NCBI GenBank assembly: GCA_963575745.1
Contig: CAUYUJ010021033.1
Location: 1-64,000 of the forward strand
DNA length: 64,000 nt
Direction: 5' to 3'
From: Prorocentrum cordatum
Taxonomy: Eukaryota; Sar; Dinophyceae; Prorocentrales; Prorocentraceae
Position numbers and translations under genes: made by a program. The notes under the pieces are model-generated. The model was not told the DNA's origin and did no database searches. It saw only the letters and a list, made by a program, of their open reading frames with translations. Positions within the stretch are counted from its first letter, which is position 1. Each line of letters opens with the position of its first letter. Shown in pieces: positions 54,482 through 64,000 of this stretch.

Positions 54482-55913
54482 TGTAGAAAATCGCATCAAG
54501 GAGGCACGTGCTTGTTTCATCGGACAGGCGGATTTCTTTCGTAACAGAGCGGTTGCTGTTCGTGCTAAATTTTGTCGTTATCAGGATAAGGTGCAGAGTA
54601 TGGCTCTATATTGTCTCGAGACATGTACTGCAGATACCTCCTCATTACACATGCTCAATGCCTTCCAGGGTTGGTGTTTGTGCCGTATGTTCCGACGGCC
54701 AAGGAGGGGGGGGGAGACGATGGCGGACTGGAGCCGACGGCGGTACCATGAGGCCAGATAACAGTTTCGATCCTACGGATTTGCGACGTTGGTGCAGCGC
54801 TTTCTGCGTGCGGTGTGGAACTCCGCCAAGGATGCTGCAAATTTTATTTCTATCTTGCGTGCTGATTCTCATGGGGATATTTTTTCCACGCAGCATCCCT
54901 GGCGAGACCACCCCATGATTACGGTTGCATATGGCCCACTGTGGGACAGACTCAGGACGGATCCTTCTGAGCTCCTGCGGGGGATCTTTCGCTTCCAGGA
55001 GGCTTCACAGCTCAAGAGGAGACACACCAGTCCAGGTAAAGCTGTTGGCCAGCGATGCTAGGTATTTCCTTTCTGTGAATTCTACGGACTCAAATGGTGG
55101 GAGTCCTTTGTGCCGGCAGATACAGGTTACATTCAGTTCTGCGAGCATATGTTTACACGGACGATGCTGAGTTATTTTCAGAAAAGAAAAGGGTGCGGTA
55201 CACCAGGTAGGGCCCTGCAGGATGTGCATACTATCACACAAAACAACCTACACACATATGGGGCTCAAGAGGGGACTCCAGCTTTCAACGACAAACTGGC
55301 CAATCGTATTGCGCTGCAAAATATGAAGGAGGTTGTGTGCGACCTCGACTCGTTCGGGATCCCGGTGTACATCTCTGGGGACACTCTTCTGGTGGTGTCT
55401 TGGCTTCAGGGTGTCTGGAGGGTGCTGAATCGTACCTATCAGGATAGGATAAACAGCATGATAGACCAATTAGACAACATGTGTCAGAGATTCGGTATTA
55501 GACCAGCCTCCCATGGGAGGGAAAGTGTTGACCAGACATACAGGGAATGGAACATGCGTGCAGATGTACTCACTCATATGGCCCGCGGTGGGCCACCAGT
55601 GTATCGGGACAGGATAGGGCCCTACGCCCCACAGTTAGATCAGGTGTTTCGCGTGTGTGCCATCAGAGCTGGATTCGATGGTGGCGTCTCTTGCGACGGC
55701 GTGGGCGTCGGGTGCTGGATTGATGTTGGACGTATATCGAGACTCTCAAGGCAACCACTCAGCCATGAGATCATTTGGACAGAGGTGTATAGTGCGGCGT
55801 TCTCGATTGACCCAACTTCGACGGTGACAGATGCCGAGATCTCGGCCGTTGAGCATGCGATTGCTATCTTGCCGCGGGTTGTACACGCGTATTTCGGATT
55901 TGAGATGATGTGA
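54444..55913 (+). pseudogene. LINE4 connection and permuted RNase H (two stops)
   Basis: One frame throughout, with TAA at 54,759-54,761 and TAG at 55,059-55,061. The open C-terminal part (from 55,110) carries ISGDTLLVVSWLQG (Asp70-type), YREWNMRADVLTHMA (Asp134-type), AGFDGGVSCDGVGVGCW (Asp10-type) and STVTDAEISAVEHA (Glu48-type). The last ~265 codons are intact and closest to LINE3. Confidence 0.8.
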
Positions 55914-56120
55914 AAAAGTGATTGTTGCTCAGTCGTGCCATGCTTGTGTGTGTGTGTGTCGTGCGTGCGTGCTTGACTTCACATCCTCCTAATAAGAGCT
56001 TTGGCTACCGCCTCCTGATCGTTTGGATCGGCGAGGCTTCCGCCTGCATCCGATACGCCCGCCCCTTGCTCCGACTAGGCTGGAAAGCCTGCGCAGTCGA
56101 CCGCGAAGTCCGCAAAAAAC
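55914..56120 (+). other. LINE4 3' untranslated region and tail
   Basis: Contains a GT-rich stretch, CTAATAAGAGCTTTGGC (55,988), the stem-loop AGGCT-GGAA-AGCCT (56,077-56,090) and a tail with two CCGC(A/G)AA units. Confidence 0.7.
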
Positions 56121-57476
56121 GAAGGTTGACGGCTTACCGCCGGCGCCCAGTTTCGAGTCATCTTGACAGGTGCTGTCGGTTTTCTGTACTTAACTCGAGC
56201 TGTAGGAGAGCTACGGATCTGGTACTCACAGAAAACGATTCAGAATCATCAGGTGCATTCATCTGAAGCATCTAGAGGTCTGAACTCAGTCTCCTAATCG
56301 AGCTAGGTCCGCGAAGCTATTTGTATTATACAGATTTTCTTGAAAGATGCTGTCGATTTTCGGTGCTTAACTCGAGCTGTAGGAGAGCAACCAGGCTGAT
56401 GCGCCCACGTAATAAATTCAGAATCATCACGCGCGTTCGTCTCAAGCATCTAGAGGTCTGAATTCGATCCACTAACCGAGCTAGGTCCGCGAAACTATTC
56501 GTATTCACGAAAATTGTTGACAGGTGCTCTCGGTTTTCTGTACTTAACTCGAAGTGTAGGAGAGCTACATAGCTTGTACGCCCATGTAATCGATCCAGAA
56601 TCATCATGCGCGTTCGTCTGAAGCATCTAGAGGTCTGAACTCGCTCCACTACTCGAGCTAGGTTTGCAAAACTATTCGTATTGTACGAATTCTATTGACA
56701 GCTGTTGTCGGTTTTCTGTATTTAACTCGAGCTGTAGGAGAGCTACAGAGCTAATGCGCACACGCACTCGATTGAGAATCATCAGGCGCGTTCGTCTGGA
56801 GCATCTAGAGGTCCGAACTCGGTCTGCTACTCGAGCTGGGTTCGCGCAACTATTCGTATTCTACAGATATTTTTCGAGATGATGGTGAGCTCCTTGATTA
56901 AAGTCGAGCTGCATCTATGCTTCAGAGCTCTTTGGCACAGAAATCGGGAGGGAAGTAGCATACGCGCTAGTCTGAAGTATCCAGACGCTTGGATTCGGTT
57001 TGTTCTTAGCACAGAAACCGAACAACTAATCATATTCTGCTTCTTTCCTTGCGATGGAATGGTTTTTCTGACTAAGCTCGAGCTGCGCATGAGCTCCCGA
57101 GCTCTCAGGCCGAGCAATCGGAAGACAATCATGAGGCGCGCTATTTGATAGTGTCTAGACCCCTGAAATCAGTCTTCTATGAGCGCTCGGGCTGAATAAC
57201 TATTCGTTATCTGCGACTTTCTTGGAGACGGTATTGGTTTTGTTGGTCTAACTCGCGCTGCAGATGTGCTACAGGTCTTTTCTTCACAGCAATCGGAAGG
57301 AAATCATCAGAGTCGCTAGTTGAATGTATCCAGACGGCTGCAATCAGTCTGCTATTAGCGCTTGGGTTGAACAACTGTTCGTACTCTGCTTATTCTTCAG
57401 AGATGGTATATGGCAAGGAAGCTCTACGAGTCCCCCGGCGGTAACCAAGGTTGACGGTTTACCGCCGGCGCCAAGT
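56121..57476 (+). repeat. Right half-hairpin and headless A module
   Basis: GAAGGTTGACGGCTTACCGCC closes the LINE4 site. The A module starts directly in a monomer at TTTCGAGTCATCTTGAC and ends in a hairpin with loop CCAAGGTTGACGG and end GCGCCAAGT. Confidence 0.75.
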
Positions 57477-59260
57477 AACTCGTAGAGTTTCCCTTATAGA
57501 GCTAGCTGCGAAGCTAGAAGAGTAATTCTGGGGCGCTGGAGGGCTAGTCGGCAAGAAAAATCTCGACAGAGCTTTTGCTGACTTTTACTCGGTTGACAAT
57601 GATGTTCTCGAAATTTCGGAATTCGTATTTTTTCCAGTGATATTCGATCTTATTGCTGCTCGCCGTAACTCGTAGACCCAGTTGCTCTCCGGGTTTTGGA
57701 CGCTGCCAAGTAACTCGTAGAGCTTCCCTTAGCTAGTTGCTGGAAGCTTAAGAGTAATTCCGGCGCGCTGGAGAGCTGGTTGGCAAGAAAATCTTGACGG
57801 ACTTTTTGGTGACTTTTGCTCGGTTCAAAATTTTGTTCTCAAAAAACAACAATTCGTTTGAGAAGTAGTATTTTCTCCCACCATATTCGATCTTATTCCC
57901 GCTCGCCATCTTAATGTCAGCTCGACCGGGTACTTATTACTACCAAAAAGCGTCGCGGCGGCATCGGCCGTTTCGAGTCATCTTGACAGGTGCTTTCGGT
58001 TTTCTGTACTTAACTCGAGCTGTAGGCGAGGTACAGAGCTGGTACGCACAGAAACCGATTCAGAATCATCAGGCGCGTTCTTCTGAAGCATCTAGAGGGC
58101 TGAAAGCAGTCTGCTACTGGAGCGAGGTCTGCACAACTATTTGTATTCTACCGATTTTCTTGAGATGCTGTCGATTTCCGGTACTTAACTTGAGCTGTAG
58201 GAGAGCTACACAGCTGGTGCGCCACGTAATCGATTGAGAATCATCACGCGCGTTCGTCTTAAGCATCTAGAGGTCTGAACTCGGTTCGCTACTCGAGCTA
58301 GGTCCGCGAAGCTGTTCGTATTCTACGAAATTTGTTGACATGTGCTCTCGATTTTCTGTACTTAACTCGAACTGTAAGAGAGATACATAGCTTGTACGCC
58401 CACGTAATCGATTCAGAATCATAATGCGCGTTTTTCTGAAGCATCTAGAGGTCTGAACTCGGTCTACTACTCGAGCTTGGTCCGTAAAACTATTCGTATT
58501 GCACGAATTTTCTTGACAGCTGTTGTCGGTTTTCTGTACTTAACTCGAGCTGTAGGAGAGCTACAGAGCTAATACGCACACGTAATCGATCCAGAATTAC
58601 CAGGCGCGTTCGTCTGAAGCATCTAGAGGTCCGAACTCTGTTTGCTACTCGAGCTAGGTCCGCGAAGCTATTCGTATTCTACAGATATTTTTCGAGATGA
58701 TGGTGAGTTCCTTGACTAAAGTCGAGCTGCATCTAAGCTTCAGAGCTCCTTGGCACAGAAATCGGGAGGGAATTCGCAGACGCGCTAGTCTGAAGTATCT
58801 AGACGCTTGAATTCGGTCTGTTCTCAGCACAGAAGCCGAATCACCATTCATATTCTGCTCTTTTCCTGGTGATGGAATGGTTTTTCTCTCTAAGCTCGAG
58901 CTGCAGATGAGCTCCCGAGCTCTTAGGCACAGCAATCGGAGGATAATCAGGAGGCGCGCTATTTGATAGTATCTAGACCCCTTAAATCAGTCTTCTATGA
59001 GCGCTCGGGCTGAACAACTATTCGTACTCTGTTAATTTATTGGAGACGGTGTTGGTTTTCTTGGTGAACTCGCGCTGCAGATGAGCTACAGGGCTGTTCT
59101 GCACAGCAATCGGAAGGAAATCATCAGAGGCGCTAGTTGAATGTATCCAGACGGCTGCAATCCGTCTGCTGTTAGCGCTCGGGCTGAACAACTATTCGTA
59201 CTCTGCTTATTCTTGGGAGATGGTATACGGCAAGGAAGCTCTACGAGTCCCCCGGCGGTA
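57477..59260 (+). repeat. A module with broken first head and E remnant
   Basis: A diverged head (57,477-57,667) is cut by an E 3' end (TTGCTCTCCGGGTTTTGG, 57,682) and followed by a complete head (57,711). After about nine monomers the left arm CCGGCGGTA at 59,260 joins CTGCCAAAAAGCG of the next head: a deletion across a shared GGTA. Confidence 0.75.
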
Positions 59261-60599
59261 CTGCCAAAAAGCGTTGCGGCGGGATCGGGGGTTTCGAGTC
59301 ATCTTGACAGGTGCTGTCGGTTTTCTGTACTTAACCTGATATTTAGGAGAGCTGCAGAGCTGGTACTCACAGAGACCGATTCAGAATCGTCAGGTGCGTT
59401 TATCTGAAGTATCTAGAGGTCTGAACTCGGTCTGCTAGTCGAGCTAGGTCCGCGAAGCTATTCGTAGTATACTGATTTTCTTGACAGATGCTGTCGATTT
59501 TTCCGAATGTAACTCGAGCTGTAGAAGAGCTACAAGCTACAGAGCTGGTGCGACCACATGATCGATCCAGAATCATCAGACGCGCTCGTCTCAAGCATCT
59601 AGAGGTCTGAACTCGGTCCACTACTCGAGCTAGGTCCGCGAAACTATTCGTATTCTACGAAATTTGTTGACAGGTGCTCTCGGTTTTCTGTGCTGAAATC
59701 GAACTGTAGGAAAGTTTGTACGCCCACATACTCGATTCAGAATCATCAGGCGCGTTCGTCTGAAGCATCTAGAGGTCTGAGCTCGGTCTACTACTCGATC
59801 TAAGTCCGCAAAACTATTCGTATTGTATGAATTTTCTTGACAGCTGTTGTCGGTTTTCTGTACTTATCCCGAGCTGTAGGAGAGCTACAGAGCTGATGCG
59901 CACACGCAATCGGTTCAGAATCAACAGGCGTTCGTCTGAAGCATCTAGAGTTCTGAATTCGGTCTGCTACTCGAGCTAGGTTCGCGAAACTATTCGTATT
60001 CTACGGTTTTTTCGAGATGATGGTGAGTTCCTTGACTGAAGTCGAGCTGCATCTAAGCATCAGAGCTCTTTGGCACAGAAATCGGGAGGGAATTATCAGA
60101 CGCGAGTATGAAGTATCTAGACGCTTGGATTCGGTCTGTTCTCAGCACAGAAGCCGAACCATTATTCATATTCTTTTTTTTTCTGGTAACGGAATGTTTT
60201 TTGTGACTGCGCCCGAACTGCAGATGAGCTCTCGAGCTCTTAGGCACAGTAATGGGAAGAAAATCATGAGGCGCGCTATTTGATAGTATCTAGACAGCTG
60301 AAATCAGTCGTCTATCAGAGCAACTGTTCGTACCCTGCTAATTTCTTGGAGACGGCATTGGTTTTCTTGGTCTAACTCGCGCTGCAGATGAGCTACAGGG
60401 TTGTTCTGCACAGCAATTGGAAGGAAATCATCAGGGGCGCTGGTTGAATGTATCTAGACGGCTGCAATCGGTCTGCTTTAGCGCTCGGGCCGAACAACTA
60501 TTTGTATTCTGCTTATTCTTCAGAGATGGTATATGGCAAGGAAGCTCTACGAGTCCCCCGGCGGTAACCAAGGTTGACGGTTTACCGCCGGCGCCCAGT
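59261..60599 (+). repeat. A module, head deleted
   Basis: Starts at the end of the head (CTGCCAAAAAGCG). Monomers follow, then a hairpin with loop CCAAGGTTGACGG. Confidence 0.75.
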
Positions 60600-62224
60600 C
60601 CCCGCAGAAACCTGTTTGTACCTCGTAAGCTCTCCGGCATCGATAAGTAACTCGTAGAGCTTCTCTTAGCTAGTTGCTGGAAGCTTAAGAGTAATTCGAA
60701 CGCGCTGGAGAGCTAGTTGACAAGAAAAATCTCGACGAACCTTTTGGTGACTACTGCTCGATTGAAAATTATGCTCAACAATTCGTTAGAACTCTAGTAT
60801 TTTTTCTAACCATATTCGATCTCATCCCCGCTCGCCGTTTGAATCTCAGCTCGATCGGGTACCTATTACTGCCAAAAAGCATGTGGGCGGGATTGGCCGT
60901 TCCGAGTCATCTTGACAGGCGCTGTCGGTTTTTTGTATTTAACTCGAGCTGTAGGAGAGCTACAGAGCTGGTGCTCACAGAAACCGATTCAGAATCGTCA
61001 GGCGCGTTCATCTGAAGCATCTATAGGTCTGAACTCAGTCTGCTACTCGAGCTAGGTCCGCGAAGCTATTCGTATTATACAGATTTTCTTGACAGATGCT
61101 GTCGATTTCCGGTACTTCACTCGAGCTGTAGGAGAGCAACAGAGCTGGTGCGCCCACGGAAAGGATTGAGAATCATCGCACGCGTTCGTCTTAAGCATCT
61201 AGAGGTCCGAACTCGGTCCACTAACCGAGCTAGGTCCGCGAACCTATTCGTATTCACGAAATTTGTTGACAGGTGCTCTTGGTTTTCTGTACTTATCTCT
61301 AACTGTAGGAGAGCTACATAGCATGTACGCCCACGTAATCGATTCAGAATCATCATGCGCGTTCGTCTGAAGCATCTAGAGGTCTGAACTCTGTCCACTA
61401 CTGCTACGTCTGCAAAACTATTCATATTGTACGAATTTTCTTAAACAGCTGTTGTCGGTTTTCTGTACTTAACCCGAGCTGTAGGAGAGCTACAGAGCTG
61501 ATGCGCTCACGTACTCGATGCAGAATCATCAGTTGCGTTCGTCTGAAGCATCTAGAGGTCCGAACTCGGTCTGCTACTCGAGCTGGGTTCGCAAAACTAT
61601 TCGTATCCCACATTTTTTTCGAGATGGTGGTGAGTTCCGTGACTAAAGTCGAGCGGCATCTAAGCTTCAGAGCTCTTTGGCACAGAAATCAGGCGGGAAT
61701 TATCATACGCGCTAGTCTGAAGTATCCAGACGCTTGGATTCGGTCTGTTCTCAGTACAGAAGCCGAACACTTATTATTTTTCTGTTTTTTTTCCTGTTGA
61801 TGGAATGTTTTTTTCTGACTAAGCTCGAGCTGCAGATGAGCTCCCGAGCTCTGAGGCAGAGCAATCGGAAGACAATCATGAGGCGCGCTATTTGATAGTA
61901 TCTAGGCCCCTGAAATCAGTCTTCTATGAGCGCTCGGGCTAAACAACTATTCGTACTCTGCTAATTTCTTGGAGACGGCATTGGTTTTCTTGGTCTAGCT
62001 CGCGCTGCAGATGAGCTACAGGGCTGTTCTGCACAGCAATTGGAAGGAAATTATCAGAGGCGCTAGTTGAATGTATCTAGACGGCTTCAATCAGTCTGCT
62101 ATTAGCGCTCGGGCTGAACAACTATTCGTACTCTGCTTATTCTTTAGAGTTCGTATATGACAAGGAAGCTCTACGAGTCCCCCGGCTGTAACCAAGGTTG
62201 ACGATTTTACCGCCGGCGCCCAGT
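60600..62224 (+). repeat. A module with short B/E scraps at its start
   Basis: 60,600-60,648 is scrambled B-head sequence. A complete head starts at 60,649 with about nine monomers after it. The hairpin right arm has an extra T (GATTTTACCGCC) and the left arm reads GGCTGTAA. Confidence 0.75.
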
Positions 62225-63802
62225 CAGAGGAATTTCGGCGCGGGGTGGAGCTAGTAACTCGTAGAGCTTCCCTTAGCTAGTTGCTGGAAGCTTAAGAGTA
62301 ATAGCTCGTAGAGCTTACCCTAGCTAGTTGCTGGTAGCTAGAAGAGTAATACCTCGTAGAGCTGTTCGGCAAGATGCGCTAAGCGGAATTCGGGCGCAGG
62401 GTGGAGCTAGTAACTCGTAGAGCTTCCCTTAGCTAGTTGCTGGAAGCTTAAGAGTAATTCCGGCGCGCTGAAGGGCTAGCTGGCAAGAAAAATCTCGACG
62501 GACTTTTTGCTGACTTTTGCTCGATTAAAAAATATGTTCTCGAAATTCAACAGTTCGTTTGAGCTCTAGTATTTTTGCTCGTGATATTCGATCTTATTCC
62601 CGCTCGTCGTCTTCGTCCCAGCTCGATCGGGTACCCATTACTGCCAAAAGCATCCAGGCGGGATTCGCTGTTTTGAGTCATATTGACAGGTGCTGTCGGT
62701 TTTCTGTACTTAACTCGAGCTGTAGGGAAGCTACAGGGCTGGTGCTTACACGTAATCGATTCAGAATCATCAGGCGCGTTCGTCTGAAGCATCTAGAGGT
62801 CAGAACTCGGTCTGCTACTCGAGCTAGGTCTGCGAAGCTGTTCGTATTCTTCGAGTTCTCTTGACATGTGCTGGCGGTTTTCTGTACTTAACTCGAGCTG
62901 TAGGATAGCTACAGAGCTGGTACGCACACATAATCGATTCAGAATTATCAGTCGCGTTCGTCTGAAGCATCTAGAGGTGTTGAGTCGGTTTGTTACTCGA
63001 GCTAGGTCCGCGAAACTGTTCGTATTCTTCGAGTCATCTTGACAGGCGCTGTCGGTTTTCTGTACTTAACTCGAGCTGCATCATAGCTACAGAGCTGATA
63101 CGCACACGTAAGCGATTCAGAATCATCAGGGACGTTCGGTTGAAGCATCTAGAGCTCTGAACTCATTCTGCTACTCGAGCTAGATTCGCCAAACTATTCG
63201 TATCCGACCGATTTTTTCGAAATGATGGTGAATTTCTTCGCTTAACTCGAGATGCAGATGAGCTTGAGAGCTCTCCGGCACAGAAATCAGAAGAACATCG
63301 TCAGGCGGGCTAGTCTGAAGTATCTAGACGCTTGGCTTGGGTCTGTTATGAGCGCAGACGCCGAACAACTAGTAATACTCTGCTATTCTTCTGGTGATGG
63401 AATTGGTTTTCTTGACTGAACTCGAGGTGCAGATGAGCTTCAGAGCTCTTAGGCACATCATGCGCGCTATTTGAAAGTATCTAGACACCTGAGCTCAGTC
63501 TGCTATTAGCGCTAGGGCTGAACACCTATTCGTATTCTGCTACTTTCTTGGAAATGACATTGTTTTTCTTGGTTTCACTCGTGCTGCAGATGAGCTACAG
63601 AGCTGTTCAGCACAGCAATGGGGAGGGAATCATCAGGGACGCTAGTGAAATTTATCCAGACGCCTGAGATCAGTCTGCTATCGGCGCTCGGGCTGAAAAA
63701 CTATTCGTTCTCTGCTAACTCTTTGGAGATAGTATATGGCAAGGAAGCTCTACGAGTCTCCCGGCGGTAACCAAGGTTGACGGTTTACCGCTGGCGCCCA
63801 GT
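62225..63802 (+). repeat. Head cluster and A module
   Basis: Four partial heads (62,225-62,410) mix A and B types. A complete A module follows, with a hairpin at 63,761-63,794 whose right arm is TTACCGCTGG. Confidence 0.75.
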
Positions 63803-64000
63803 TGGCAGACCCGACCTAAAGAGACAATGTGGTGACTTGGGGTCGGTTTTTGTATCTTTGTGCAAAATTTGAATTGGTAGCGTCCAAAACCCGGAGAGCA
63901 TGCAGGCAATCCCACACAGCTTTCCTGGCGAGCTCTGGGAAGCTCTCCGGAAGCGCTCCTCAAGCGCTGCCGGAACCTCTCCCGGACCCGCTGCCGGCAC
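63803..64000. repeat. B fragment and inverted E module at window end
   Basis: 63,803-63,873 is a truncated forward B body (TTGGCAGACCCGACC). From 63,874 the sequence is the reverse complement of E, starting TTGGTAGCGTCCAAAACCCG, and runs out of the window. Confidence 0.75.

Larger units (their letters stand above)
50391..56120 (+). mobile_element. LINE4: full-length but heavily decayed LINE
   Basis: About 5.7 kb. The right end is clear: stem AGGCT/AGCCT with loop GGAA (56,077-56,090), tail CCGCGAAGTCCGCAAAA, then GAAGGTTGACGGCTTACCGCC. The left end lies somewhere in 50,381-50,420; no direct repeat is visible because the left arm of the host hairpin is lost. Contains all four protein domains across at least six frame changes and two in-frame stops. 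Confidence 0.85.

Overview
The window reads as repeat-dominated nuclear DNA of a eukaryote, most likely a dinoflagellate. The evidence for the lineage is indirect. There are four non-LTR retrotransposon (LINE) copies with the reverse transcriptase box WADN, a form I associate with dinoflagellate LINEs. A truncated element begins with two copies of GGCTCAAG, the 3' end of the dinoflagellate spliced leader. No bacterial gene structure, rRNA or tRNA gene, or host protein gene was recognised. The lineage is an inference, about 0.6.

Layout: about 1-2,840 is a mosaic of short repeat modules. About 2,840-17,244 is a tandem array of ~1.16 kb higher-order units (A modules), each built from ~177 bp monomers. 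At 17,245-18,140 are B modules carrying a 202 bp retro-inserted element. LINE1 is at 18,141-24,264. A GC-rich E module and a less repetitive stretch with its own small repeats follow to about 25,960. Modules in inverted orientation fill 25,960-27,870, then E and B modules. LINE2 is at 28,469-34,994. Two element copies without LINE reading frames (N1, N2) sit back to back at 35,465-37,525. B modules follow, one with a 79-base T run. A 153 bp remnant (N3) is at 39,681-39,833. LINE3 (41,491-43,578, truncated at its 5' end but fully open), LINE4 (about 50,391-56,120) and a second, more diverged family of A modules fill the rest. E-module sequence in inverted orientation closes the window.

Modules and LINEs form one system. 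A and B modules carry family-specific terminal inverted repeats (A: ACTCGTAGAGCTTCC and GGAAGCTCTACGAGT; B: CCTCGTAGAGCTCTT and AAGAGCTCTACGAGG). They end in a hairpin whose arms (CCGGCGGTAA/TTACCGCCGG or GGCGGTGA/TCACCGCC) change together and whose loop contains GGTTGACGG. LINE1, LINE2, LINE3, N1, N2 and the 202 bp element all sit inside that loop, just after GGTTG, between 10-12 bp direct repeats that match the local loop variant. The LINEs therefore appear to be site-specific for these hairpin loops. Their 3' ends share a stem-loop of variable sequence 24-37 nt from the end and a short CGCAAA-type tail.

The LINE proteins, in order, are: ORF1 (coiled coil plus C-terminal domain), an APE-type endonuclease, a reverse transcriptase with WADN instead of YxDD, and an RNase H-like domain. 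The RNase H catalytic motifs come in a circularly permuted order (D70-like, D134-like, D10-like, E48-like) in all four copies. LINE3 is open throughout; LINE1, LINE2 and LINE4 carry frameshifts and stops.
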